A stretch of 64,000 nucleotides of DNA. Origin: Macrosoma leucophasiata. Taxonomy: Eukaryota > Arthropoda > Insecta > Lepidoptera > Hedylidae. The stretch spans positions 10,454,001-10,518,000 of the forward strand of contig JAWQUS010000019.1 in the NCBI GenBank assembly GCA_036365455.1. The letters are read 5' to 3'. The notes beneath the pieces are model-generated. The model was not told where the DNA came from. It did no database searches and was given only the letters and a program-made list of their open reading frames with translations. The translations under genes were made by a program, and so were the position numbers. Below are positions 44,738 through 55,865 of this stretch, one piece after another. How positions within the stretch are numbered: the first letter of the stretch is position 1; the number at the start of each line of letters is the position of its first letter.

Positions 44738-44890
44738 AAGAGCGGCTGGACTAGATTCCCAGTAGGCCGCGAGTTCGAGTCTCGCCTGAAGTCAAATTTT
44801 TCTTTCCATTTTTCTTTAAATAAAATATATTTCACAAGCATGTGTTAATGCGAAATAATATAAAACTCATTGTTTTATGCCTGTAACACA
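44738..44890 (+). mobile_element. Family D repeat
   Basis: AAGAGCGGCTGGACTAGATT, GAGTTCGAGTCTCGCCTGAA, then ATTTTTCTTTCCATTTTTCT and CACAAGCATGTGTTAATGCG. Confidence 0.75.
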
Positions 44891-45110
44891 TCTCTGTTGC
44901 GAAACTAAGCGGCAAAGCGCGATAGTTCATATTTCGTCTTGTGTTATAAGTCGAAATAGAAGCGAAATGTATCTAATTTCTAAACCTCTTCTTCCCTAAT
45001 AGAGAAAAAGGGGCGCCCGTGTGCATTGCAAACCCTATACCCTTTAGGTTAAGCCGCCCCTGTTTACTTGTATATTTCTAATAAATAAATTTTATTCCAT
45101 TTCATTTCTT

Positions 45111-47343
45111 AGACTACAAGCCCATGTTAAAAAATTGATGGGTCATTTGAACCACCAGGTGACCTATCTAGAGCGATATAAGAGCATAAAATAATAAGAT
45201 TCAGCACTATGCCGTCACTTGTAAGCTGTCCAACTGAGTGCAGGTGAGAATTCAAAAGTACAGGTAGACTCAGTACATTTTGGTCACATATTTTCGTACG
45301 GCATTCTTACCAACGATAGACCCATTAAAAATAATAAGAAAGCGCACAGTGCCGTACAAAAATGGTGCGCCACGAAGTCGGATTTTTTTTTTATTTTCCG
45401 ACAATTACCGGGGTAAATTTGGTCATTTGATTTTGTACGGCATCTGTGTCATACTATTTCAATAATGCTTTCAATTCATTATTCCGCAACGCCGTACAAA
45501 AATCATGCGACAAGGGGAAAAAATCGAGAGTTGCAACCCCCTTTCTGTCCGTAGTCCAGGGGGTGATTTGAAAAAGTACGGCATCGGTTCCAAAACATTA
45601 TGTAGCACTCAAAAGTATTATTAAAAGTAATGCCGTCAAAAAATGATTGTTCCCTTGAATGTATATCAATAATTATCTTAATTTCATCGTATTTTTGATT
45701 TATAAAGCTGTAAAATCATTTGAACCTGTACGGGAACTTTTTTTTTAACATGATATTATAAAATACAATTGTTATATAGTATTGCCGTTCAAAATAAACC
45801 GTTCTAAAAAAAATTATAGAGAAATGCAAAAACTGAAATTTTGCAAATTATTGTAAAAATTTAAATATCATTGATTAATGAAATATAATAGTTTTATACA
45901 TTTTATTTCTTGTTTTAAATAGTATTAACATAGATGAATTAGGAAAAAATGATGCCGTACATTTTTGTGCAAACCATATCTTTTAGGCTGATGAAATCAA
46001 CGCTTCAATTTTGAGGGTACTTTATGGCCATCTGATACAGTACGGTATTAACATATTTTTGAAGAGGACAATTGATAATATGATAAAATCACTATGACGT
46101 CTAACTAAACTGAAACGGTGTGTATATTATGTCCAAGAATTGAAACTGTCAATCCCAGTATCAACAGTTTTATATACTTTTTGGTTTAATATATACTTCA
46201 AACATTATTGATACATACATATAATTGATTTGTTTCATTGTAATGATGTGAATAAATAAAACAATCACTTTTTTTCGAAAAATTCGATAAATTTAATGAT
46301 AAAAATACAAAATACGGGTTCTCTTTCAATTAATCATTATCGGAGTCAGTTGCTGAGTTGATATCGGAATCAACGTCTTCATCGACGTCCGAATTATCTT
46401 CTCTATTATTTTCTGAAACATAAATATATCTTTATGAAAATCTAAGTCTTACGTACAAATGAAAGATTTATTTATTTATTTATTTACCAATTACGTTGTC
46501 ATCTTCGCCTGATTCCGCATCCGGTTCCGTTATGTCACAGACTTTTTGGGGGCATTCCTCGCCGTGAATAAATATTCAAAAATATTAAAAATAATTCAAA
46601 TTTCATTATTTCGAATACTTTCTTAATTCATTTTTTTAATCAGGGATTACACAACACCATACAAATCCGTATGGTAACACCAAAGTTAACAAACTACCCT
46701 CACATATTTTATTATCAAAATATAAAGAAAAATTCACCTTACATTTCGTTATATGGAATTTTTCTTTTTGATTTTTTCTTTTTCGGTTTTTTTTCCCCTT
46801 TGAACCAACGAAAATGTACGGCACATGAAAAAATATTATCTATGCATAAAATAATTTCAAAATAAGTTTATTTCATGTTGTGTCAAATCACCCCCTGGAC
46901 TACGGAAAGAGAGGGGGTTGCAACTCTCGATTTCTTCCCCTTGTCGCATGATTTTTGTACGGCGTTGCGGAATAATGAATTGAAAGCATTATTGAAATAG
47001 TATGACACAGATGCCGTACAAAATCAAATGACCAAATTTACCCCGGTAATTGTCAGAAAATAAAAAAAAATTCCGACTTCGTGGCGCACCATTTTTGTAC
47101 GGCACTGTGCGTTTTCTTATTATTTTTAATGGGTCTATCGTTGGTAAGAATGCCGTACAAAAATATGTGACCAAAATGTACTGAGTCTACCTGTACTTTT
47201 GAATTCTCACCTGCACTCAGTTGGACAGCTTACAAGTGACGCCATAGTGCTGAATCTTATTATTTTATGCTCTTATATCGCTCTAGATAGGTCACCTGGT
47301 GGTTCAAATGACCCATCAATTTTTTAACATGGGCTTGTAGTCT
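45111..47343. mobile_element. Unclassified 2.23-kb DNA transposon with 460-bp TIRs
   Basis: Left TIR 45111-45571 and right TIR 46884-47343 are inverted copies with only scattered differences. Ends AGACTACAAGCCC / GGGCTTGTAGTCT. If the element starts at the G (45112), the flanks TTTCTTA and TATCTTA agree at 6 of 7 positions, a possible target duplication. GTACGGC or its complement occurs 11 times: near 45296, 45351, 45436, 45491, 45576, 45955, 46815, 46958, 47012, 47097 and 47153. Internal sequence is AT-rich with a coding remnant (46330-46575, minus). Long TIRs with clustered motifs recall KDZ-, hAT- or P-type transposase-binding arrays; superfamily unknown. Confidence 0.88.
46330..46575 (-). 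pseudogene. Spliced acidic C-terminal coding remnant inside the TIR element
   Basis: Last exon 46330-46412 with stop TAA, preceded by acceptor TATGTTTCAG; a 75-nt intron (46413-46487) with donor GTAAAT; upstream exon 46488 to about 46560. Joined in phase it reads CPQKVCDITEPDAESGEDDN then DNSDVDEDVDSDINSATDSD and stop. The upstream frame is open only to a TGA at 46576-46578, so the 5-prime portion is missing. I infer this is the C-terminal tail of the transposase or an accessory protein of the autonomous parent. Confidence 0.7.
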
Positions 47344-48797
47344 ATCTTAGCTACCCAGACAACCAGACAGTCATACGAATGTTTTCAATAATACTCGTAC
47401 AGACCACAAGATTATTACATATTCTCTGCCACAAGTTAAATCATGACTCTCTGTATCCAGCAGTGATCCACGTTTTGGCTGTATTTACAATCAATAGTGT
47501 ACGTGCTAACGAACACGACCGCAACATTGCTATTGGTTTGTGTGCACAGTCCACACTGTACACAATACGGTTCTGTGGTGACTCTATTCATTATTTTGTA
47601 GCTCGCTATAAATTTATTATAGTAAATAGAGTAAATACTTATATGCTGGTATTTTCTTGTTGAAATGGAACACTATAATAGAAGTGAAATACTGTTATAA
47701 ATCTCAAAGATATTATAAGAATATATTGACAATACACACGCTTTTCTATGAAAACTGCTTCAACCATTGTAAGTGGGAGGAGCTTATCTTGCCACGAAAA
47801 TATACACCAATTAGGCGCGAGGCCAACACACCTGACTTCACCTGATTAGTGTTTGATCGCGCCACAAAACGTCACAAAAATGGCGTATTAACAGTTCGTA
47901 CACGAGTATAAAGACGTGATTATACTACAAAATCGAGATGTCCGTCGTATTCCGCGTAAATGAGTTAGCTGGCAGTACTCCCTGTTTTGACACGATATAT
48001 TTGATAATGGACGATGTGATATGGTGTTTAACTTAAAAAGTAACAAAATTATGACTCACCGGTGATAAGTAATGCTACCGAGTGGTTTAGTTTGCTTTAC
48101 TGTTCGGTTTTTATACCAAAACACTGAACAATTTGGCATTTTTAACGGTTTTATCTCACTAAGTTTGCGCTCGGCGGGCGGATGCATAATGAATGGATGA
48201 TTCTTGACGCGTGAGCGGGAACGATCACCTGACCGTCCGCGAGTCTAAACGAACTCTCAGCGGCCTGCATTAGCAATCTGCGTGTGAATTAGCAATCTAA
48301 CTCCTCTAATATCTTTGATAAATATATTTAGGTATATGTATACATGTTTGAGTCTTGGCGGCAGTAAACCCGCAGCGGGGTCCCGGCTACTATACGCAAT
48401 GTACCTCCCGCATAATGTTAGTGTTCATACCACGTTTTTACTGTTCTGCGGTTCATACTGTCCATATTAAAGCCGCGGACCCACCGCAGCGCACGGAGAG
48501 GATACGCACGAAGGTCAAGCTGGGCCTTGCAAGAAAATATATGAGATTGTGTTTACTGCAACCTACGGACACGCTACGCATGAATTGAAATTCGTGACTT
48601 CTTCGAATATGTGAGCACGCACTCAATGCTGGCAACATGAGACACGCTGTACACGCGGGCCACATGGTGCACGGAAGCGGGGCTGGTGGCGGGTGAGAGG
48701 GGCAAGTAAGCGACGCCTGTACATGAGACGTGAGTTTCGTGTGTAGCGTGTGCTACAGTGGAAACGCTGACCCACGTTGTCAAACAAATTAACCATG
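47344..48797. other. Unassigned region, possible promoter-like signals
   Basis: No repeat of the window except short pieces. At 47905-47912 a TATAAA-like box lies 25 nt before an ATG (47937) with a 32-codon frame; at 48055-48063 the minus strand has CACCG|GTGAGTCAT, a strong donor. 48160-48290 is comparatively GC-rich. None of this is enough to call a gene. Confidence 0.3.
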
Positions 48798-50084
48798 GAG
48801 CAACATGGGCCACCGGCCGCGGCGGACTGGAGGGGAGTAGCCATATGCAGGCTTTCCCCTCTGTCAAAGTACAATCCCAAATAATCCTACGCCTGTCGCT
48901 TAAATGTTTAAATGTGTGCGTGAATTGTTTAACACGTAGACTGCGGAGTTCAAAAATACAGTATTTCCACTGTTGCGGTACAGGACCATATTGCTATGTA
49001 CAAAATATATTTTTGGTGAAAAACATGGCTAATGTGTCCGGTACACAATCTTTTTTTAAACCTATATTTCTAGCTAAATTTTCATTTTATGGCAATTTTT
49101 TTACTTTTAACTATACCTTAAGACCTTCAATTGTATGCTTTTTTCTTGGTTGCAGAATTGGCTAAGTGATTTTTGATTTATAGATATAAACGTCTTACCG
49201 GACATACATGTCATGTAGCGCACCTAAAGAATCAAAATTTTCAAATTGTCGATGACCAGATAGTGATGACAAAAACAAAACAAATATTTATCGATGTTAT
49301 TTATATTTACTAATTAAATTTATCTTCTGCTAAACCAATATGACCCAGGAGATTTAGCTTTTACTGAACGTGATGGAATTATTATATTATCTAAAACTTT
49401 GATTTTCTTATTAGAGATATTATTTTCATTTTTGCTTATGTCGGATATGATATTACTGTCTTCAATCTTTTCGTCAAAATGAACTAGTCAACAATATTCG
49501 AGAGCGCCTCATTATGAATTCAAAATGTACTCATTACGTAAATAAAGCATGGGCGAACATAATATTATCGACAACTGTGTAACGGTAATCAAGTCCAGAT
49601 CCACACTAACGCATACTGCATCGCCGCTGGTGCGATACAGGACATATACTTCCAAGTTGTATTCGTCAAGCACTGAACGCAAAGTGTTTTCGTTAATAAA
49701 AAATGCTATGTATCTTTTTTCTATGTTAATAAGATCGACTTGGAGTATAAAGCAATAATATGTATTTGTCTCCTTTCTACTCACAGTATATCGTACCTAA
49801 CACGAGTCCGCACTAGCGGGGAAACCTAATTATTGGCGTTCGCACCGCGGTGGAGTTCATTACCGGGCATATTTGTCCGGTAACGCGCTTAACGTGTAAA
49901 TGTATTTTGTTAAAGTCAATTTGTGAGTTTCGTAGTAAAAGACGATTTTTGTAGTGTGTGTGTGTGTGTGTCTCACACGTAGTTCCCCCGCAAAAAATGA
50001 CAGACTGTTTTGCATCGGTAATAAGCGCTATGGCTACTCCCCTCCCCTCCGGTCCGCCGCCGCGGCCGGTGGCCCGTGTTGCTC
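48798..50084. mobile_element. Family J TIR element, interrupted copy
   Basis: Left end GAGCAACATGGGCCACCGGC (48798), right end complement GGCCCGTGTTGCTC (50084) followed by TA. Its two halves equal the short copy at 41780 if the TTAA-flanked insert is removed. CA/GT run at 49955-49970. Confidence 0.75.
48933..49888 (-). mobile_element. TTAA-flanked insertion (piggyBac-like remnant)
   Basis: 956 bp with TTAA on both sides (48929-48932, 49889-49892). Ends CACGTAGACTGCGG and, inverted, GCGCGTTACCGGAC, only loosely alike. Minus-strand frames 49512-49784 (NIEKRYIAFFINENTLRSVL) and 49320-49485 (IEDSNIISDISKNENNISN) look like decayed coding sequence. TTAA target fits piggyBac; the transposase core was not recognised. 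Confidence 0.55.
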
Positions 50085-50665
50085 TATGAAATAAACCCAT
50101 GCGTCTCGTGCCCGTGTGCTTCGGTGGGTACCTACATGGACGCCATGGCTTTATAATACTTTGTTGGCAAGTTAGATATTTTGCACAGTTACTGACAAAG
50201 AGACTAATAATATAATAATTATTATATCCTGGAGAGTAGCATAGAATCTGAAAAAAGATAGGTTTCTGACTACATTCTGTTTTAATCTTTTTGTATACTT
50301 ACCTACCTGCTGACCACCGAATTTCACCGGACATAAATTTACGTTAGAAATGCATTATTATCGTGAAAAAGTTTAAACTAATTTCGTTTGTCTGGTCCAC
50401 TCAAGCCTATACGTTCAGAAAACAACTACATAGTTCATATTGTTGCCAAGTCAGTACAGCAACCTATGCAAAGCTCCCAAATTCAACTACTTCAAATGAA
50501 TTCTAGGCTCTCTAACGTAGCCTAAATCCATCACGTCGCCACTCAAATCCAATTTCGAAATATAATTATCGACACTCAAAGACTGTGTGACGGGGACCAT
50601 GTCAGATGAATAAAACTGGGATACTGAATTTGACAAAGGATTTTGTAATACATGCGAAAGGACAT
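50085..50665. other. Unassigned stretch
   Basis: No exon, TIR or shared repeat seen. Confidence 0.45.
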
Positions 50666-50667
50666 TA

Positions 50668-51180
50668 CTGGTGGTAGAGCTCCAGTGACGGAGCTCGCGG
50701 GCGTAGGCACCACCACATGACCCAATATACTTGCCGCTAAATGGTAGTGTTCAGCACTATCGTGTTCCGGTCAGGGTAATGTACGGTCCTGTAATTTCCG
50801 GCACAGAGGCATAACACCTTAGGCCTCAGGAGTGGTAACGCATCTGCATTTTGACCTTGGTCTTTGTGTGGATGTCTATAGGCTGCAGACATCACTTAAC
50901 ATCAACGTGCACTGCATGTTTGCTTGCCACTTCCATTACCACCTGACCGGAACACGATAGTGCTAAACACTACCATTTAGCGGCAAGTATATTACGTAAT
51001 GCGGTGGTGCCTACGCCCGCGAGCTCCGTCACTGGACCTCTACCATCAGTGATACCTAATGTTATGGCATTTAATCGGAACACGATAGTACTGAACACTA
51101 CCATTTAGCGGCAGATAGATTAGGTAATGCGGTGATGCCTACGCCCTCGAACTCCAACACTGAAGCTCTGCCATCAGTGA
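50668..51180. mobile_element. Cluster of three family A repeats
   Basis: Full forward copy 50668-50935, then a reverse copy joined directly at CCATTACCACCTGACCGGAA (50933-51050) and a second reverse partial (51075-51180). Forward and reverse copies make a long inverted repeat. Confidence 0.8.
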
Positions 51181-51499
51181 AGGTGGTAGAGCTCTATTAA
51201 ACGAGAAAAATAATATTAAGGAATATCAATACCAAACAATAGCAAATAGCAAGTGTATTGAACCATAGATTTAGCAGTAGTTCATACTCTACTGCCAACC
51301 CACAGGCATTCTAATTTACTTTTAATTATTCAAGCAATAAAGAAGCAAGCGACCGCGTTGTCCACGTCACGAATTAATTGGCAAATATTTATCAATGTCG
51401 TCGACATCGCTCTAAGACAGTTTTTAAAAGACTGGGTATTTTATATTTAATTAAAGTGGTAAATAAGTATGCAGTTGTGAGTGACCTTCGTAGTCTTTA

Positions 51500-51840
51500 G
51501 ACATCTTTTTTTTAATATGTATAGACCAATGTTTGGCCACCAACTCACCTGATGGAAAGGGAAGATGTGGCCGAAGATGAAGCACGTTGGTCTAGAAAGT
51601 ACCTGTTCACTCTAGATTTGAAGATGCCCAGGTTGTAGTTTTTTGGAAACAAAGAAGCCGGCAAAGTATTCCATAACTTAGCTGTACGTATAATAAATGT
51701 AGAGTCGAAACGCTTCGTTCTAATTTGTGGTATGCTCACTGTGTAGGGATGATACTTCGCCGTTCTCCTAGTTGTCCTATTGTAAAAAGGTGAAGAGGGA
51801 ATTAGATTGTGTAACATCTAAAAAAAGATCAAGACCTCGA
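51500..51840 (-). pseudogene. LINE reverse-transcriptase C-terminus fragment
   Basis: Minus frame 51545-51817: YHPYTVSIPQIRTKRFDSTF, IIRTAKLWNTLPASLF and FKSRVNRYF, the usual end of Jockey-group elements. A different element from those at 7968 and 25030. Confidence 0.75.
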
Positions 51841-51928
51841 TGTAGATGAGCTGCTCCAAAGACCTTTTTTATATCATGACGTAGCTAACAAGCATACAGT
51901 TTACATTGATGGTGAGTAATAAAGTATT

Positions 51929-52157
51929 TAAAGAAAAATGGAAAGGAAAATTTGACTTCAGGCAGGACTTGAACCTGCGATCACTGGGAATCTAGTCCAG
52001 TCGCTAATTTGTAAATTTTTCATTCACATTTATTGCATTACCGTATGGCGGCAGTAGAGACTTTTATGGTGGGGAGCGACTAGACTAGATTCCCAGTGGT
52101 CGCGGGTTCAAGTCCCGCCTGAAGTCAAATTTTTCTTTCCATTTTTCTATGAATACA
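51929..52157. repeat. Head-to-head pair of tRNA-like D modules
   Basis: Arms 51929-52007 (minus) and 52076-52157 (plus) are inverted copies: AAAGAAAAATGGAAAGG leader, B box GGTTCAAGTCC in both, CTAGATTCCCAGT. A 68-bp spacer holds TTTATTGCATTACCGTATGG. The arms would pair over about 80 bp. Confidence 0.75.
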
Positions 52158-52206
52158 TTTCATTAGCATGTGTTATTGCGAAATGTTCATTAAGGACGTA
52201 CATTAA

Positions 52207-52700
52207 AGCTGTAATTCCGTGGCTCGCGATAGATCGGGGGCGCGCGCGGCCGATGACGTCATCGGCCGCGTGCGACTATAGATGCAGTATGAAAATGTGT
52301 GGAACCGCTTCCGCGGCTTGCGACAGACGCGTGCGGCCAGCAACTGTCGCGAGCCGCGCGCGGCCCGCCGCGGCCCTGTTAGGTAAGGAACCCACTGCAG
52401 AATCATTTCGTTCATCCAGATATGCTGCAAACCTATTATTTACGCATATTTATAATCTAGAGAATATATATCCACTAGGTTGCCTATAAAAAATAGCCCC
52501 AAGAATTTATTTTTTTCAATTGAGTATTGTCCACCTCACGGCAATATGTATCAAGACTCTGAAAATTCACGTCCGCCGTTGCGTACTTGGCCGCCTCTAT
52601 GTAAAGTTAAAGATTAAATAATTTAATTAAAAATACTTGAGGCCGATGACGAAATCGGACGCGCGCGGCCGCGATCGATCGGGATCCACGGAATTGCACC
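52207..52700. mobile_element. TTAA-flanked 494-bp element with GC-rich TIRs and a perfect palindrome
   Basis: TTAA at 52203-52206 and 52701-52704. TIR core AATTCCGTGG followed by GATCG-rich and CGCGCGCGG sequence over about 60 bp at both ends, imperfect. 52245-52270 is a perfect 26-bp palindrome centred on TGACGTCA. 52310-52375 repeats GCGACAG / CTGTCGC inverted. No coding frame of note. Confidence 0.7.
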
Positions 52701-52759
52701 TTAAGGATAAACAACACCACAGATAGGCCCAATAATAAAATAACATCGTTCTTTAATCG

Positions 52760-53000
52760 TCACAGATAAAAAAAACTGCCAATAAAATCATATTAAAAGT
52801 ATAAGAAGGCCATATTAAATTGTATCACTTATAAAAAGAATATTCCAATATTATCAGGTAATGTATTCATCCCACTCAGAAGGGACAGGCCGGAGTGCAT
52901 TTAGTTGTAAGGCCCTTACCATCAGGGGCTCTTGAGTGAAATATTTATTGGATTTAAATAGATCGCGCACTGTCAAGTATACCGTCGCGACAATATGACT
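52760..53000. repeat. Family M hairpin unit, copy 1
   Basis: Core 52856-52975: CAGGTAATGTATTCATCC, CACTC..GAGTG hairpin around AGAAGGGACAGGCCG, then GCCCTTACCATCAGGGGC hairpin and GTGAAATATTTATTGGATTT. Also shares GTCGCGACAATATG downstream with copy 3. Confidence 0.75.
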
Positions 53001-53061
53001 TAGTTATTTGATAAGTCAGGATTTAGGAGTCCGTAGTCGATTACGTTTTTAAGTAGACTTA

Positions 53062-53355
53062 CTGGTGGTAGAGCTCCAGTGACGGAGCTCGCGGGCGTAG
53101 GCACCACCGCATTACCTAATATACTTGCCGCTTAATGGTAGTGTTCAGCACTATCGTGTTCCGGTCAGGTGGTAATGTACGGCCCTGTAATTTCCGACAC
53201 AGAGGCATAACACCTTAGGCCTCAGAAGTGGTAACGCATCTGCATTTTGACCTAGGTCTTTGTGTTGTGTTGACCTTTGTCTATAGGCTGCAGTCGTCAC
53301 TTAACATCAACGTGAACTTCATGCTTGTTTGCCACTTCCATTACATTAAAAAAAA
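53062..53355 (+). mobile_element. Family A repeat, full length
   Basis: Sub-family with TTGTGTTGTGTTGACC, nearly identical to 26815-27098. Confidence 0.85.
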
Positions 53356-53476
53356 TAATGAGATAGATTATTTACGATTCCTATATCACCTAAGAATATT
53401 TTTATAAGACCTATAGATTTTAGAATGATAGCAAAATTTGGCTTTGATCCGACCGTATGTAAACTTTATTTTACGC

Positions 53477-53720
53477 TGACCCGGCGAACTCCGCACCGCC
53501 TGAATGAAATAATGTGTCAAAGATTTGACATGTATGAACTATTTGTATGGGGAAATTAAATTGTTTGTTTTTATTATTTTCCTCACAATTTCTTCATAAT
53601 TTCAATTTTCTCACCTTTTAAACCTTCCCTGGACATCCAAAAATCATTCAAAGCCAAAATTAGCCAAATCGGTATAGTCGTTCTCGATTTTAAGCGAGAC
53701 TAACGAACAGCAATAGATTT
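53477..53720 (-). mobile_element. Helitron-like repeat, type 2
   Basis: GCTGACCCGGCGAACTCCGC start; AATCGGTATAGTCGTTCTCG near the other end. Confidence 0.55.
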
Positions 53721-54094
53721 TTATATACATACTCGTATAATTTGTAGAATCATTTATTGACCTGAAGTCAGTCCTAACAAAAATAATTATCGTCAGTGAT
53801 TACTTAAGCATATTTCGATTTCCGTTTAAGCTTGGATTTGGACAGGTGTATTTTAATTGTTTTAATTTTAAGTGTTTCGATGACTTCTGCATTATACACT
53901 ATTTTATGTAATTTTTATACGCTCAACTGTGCTCATGACTCTATCCTACGTAGATTATTGTGAGTCATCTCAATTCGTTGAGTAGCTTTTGTATTGCAAT
54001 TTGTATTGTAAAGAAATACGCTTACACTCAACATCACAAATTTGTATTGTAATTTAAACAATAATAATATTAAATATGCTGCTATATGCTTCGT

Positions 54095-54330
54095 ATCGTA
54101 CAAGTACTGAACCCATCAATACCTACCAATTACGTTAAAATGATGAGAGGGCATTAAAAGAGTAAGGGTATGAATAAAGGATTTTTTCCAACATTTTCAG
54201 GTAATGTATTCATCTCACTCAGAAGGGACAGGCCGGAGTGCATTTAGTTGTAAGACCCTTACCTTTAGGGGCTCTTGAGTGAAATATTTATTGGATTTAA
54301 ATAGATCGTGCTAAGTTAGACAGCGGTTAG
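54095..54330. repeat. Family M hairpin unit, copy 2
   Basis: Core 54200-54310 differs from copy 1 at few positions (ACCCTTACCTTTAGGGG in the second hairpin). Same orientation. Confidence 0.75.
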
Positions 54331-54629
54331 GTATTTGGCATTCAGAATAATAAAACAAAAAACTTTTTGATCAGTCTGACCCTTACTAGATCTTTTTTCA
54401 TATTATATTTTTTATTAATCGCTACTCTACGAATTTATAAAAATTAAATATAAGTCATAGTACAAGGATATTATCAAATTTAAACTTAATAATAAATAAA
54501 TAATCTATGTGATTTTTCTAACTTATCAATTGTAAACTAACCTATGTTTTAATTTTCTTTCACGTCTATTTACTTCAAATCAAAACAACTGTGTTTTAGG
54601 TGTCGGGGTATAGCTTGGGTTGTAACAGA

Positions 54630-54860
54630 ATACGGAACCAATCAATAGCAATAATTAAAATGATAAGAAGGTCGCATTTTAATAAAGGGAATATTCCAAC
54701 ATCGTCAGGTAATGTATTTATCCTACTCTGAAGGGACAGGCCAGAGTGCTTTTTGTTGTAAAGCCCTTAACCTTCAGGGCCTTTGCAGTGAAATATTTAT
54801 TCAGCTTTAATATATCGACTCCCGTTGTCGCGATATGGCTTTTGGTGTTAAAAAATAAGT
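54630..54860. repeat. Family M hairpin unit, copy 3
   Basis: More diverged core 54706-54815: CTCTGAAGGGACAGGCCAGAG and GCCCTTAACCTTCAGGGC, where both hairpins remain pairable although their sequences differ from copies 1 and 2. Same orientation. Confidence 0.75.
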
Positions 54861-54914
54861 TATTTCTTAGGGTTCCGTAGCGAACGGTTAAAAAAGAACG
54901 AAGGGAAAATCAAT

Positions 54915-55690
54915 GTTCATCTTGATCATCATCACTCTAGCCAAAAGACGTCCACTGCTGGACAAAGCCTTCCCCAAAGACGCTTACAACGTGTTGTGAA
55001 TGAATATGGGAGAAAATGTTATAATCGCCACGCTTGGCAGGCGGATTGGCGATTGTAGTGGCGGTAATATCGCGGGATGCTACTTCCCATTCCGCGTTGT
55101 TATTTTTACTACAGCTCTATTGGAATAATATGACCACATCTCCAGCTATCGTGATAAACTCAAGTGGCTCCCAATTCGTCTTCGCCGGAATACCCACATT
55201 CTTTCACTTTTATACTGTGTTCTATTCAATCCGAATGCTCCATTTTACCTTAAAGAACGTTTTCAGTACTTATGCCTCTCCCATTCACTTTCCCTTCGAT
55301 CCTCTGAAAACCTTCAGCTTCACATTCCCAAGCATTCTTCTCAATTCTATTCAAAATCTTTTACTGTAGAAGCTGTTCATCTTTGGAACAGCTTACCAAC
55401 GACAGTTCGGCAAGCCCAAACTGTCGTTTCCTTTAAACATAAGGTCAAAGATTTTTATTTAACTCAGACTCTGTAACTATCTATCCTTTTTCATCCTTTT
55501 TCTTTACCTCTTTTTCTAAAACTTTTTAACTTTATCTTTTGGTCATGCATTGCTCTTTCTTAATGTATAAATAATTATAATATTTCTCCTCGTTGCGTAA
55601 TTATCTATTCATTTAGTATTATTATTGTGTTTTAAATCTTTATTATTGCTCAGTACACCCTGCCGGCAAATAAATCATTTCTTTCTTTAT
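54915..55690 (+). pseudogene. LINE 3-prime region: reverse-transcriptase C-terminus
   Basis: 54925-55000 has the common phrase AAAGACGTCCACTGCTGGAC; 55020-55130 is family N. From 55145 a plus frame reads LKWLPIRLRRNTHILSLLY, LCLSHSLSLRSSENLQLHIP and AVHLWNSLPTTVRQAQTVVS to a stop at 55473, followed by a 3-prime UTR ending CCGGCAAATAAATCATTTC. A third distinct Jockey/CR1-superfamily element. Confidence 0.78.
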
Positions 55691-55865
55691 GTTCCTGACT
55701 AAAAGGTTGTCTGGAAGAAATCGCAGCTTTTGCGATAAGACCGCCTTTTGTACTTTTATTTCTTTTCTAGCTTGTATAATTGGTTAAGTTTTCTGGTGTA
55801 CAATAAAGTGTATAAATAAATAAATAAATAAATAGTTTGTCCGCCATTGTTCGGCCATCTTGATA

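Noticed and set aside
46636..46824. Lys-rich frame upstream of the acidic tail, considered as the N-terminal exon of the element protein
   Set aside because: Its first codon is GTG, an in-frame TAG lies just upstream, and the Lys richness follows from A-rich DNA. A GTGAAT donor is present but not enough.
45280..47174. Two near-identical 61-codon frames (45280-45465 and 46989-47174)
   Set aside because: They are the same stretch of the two inverted terminal repeats, start amid the motif cluster and show no protein family.
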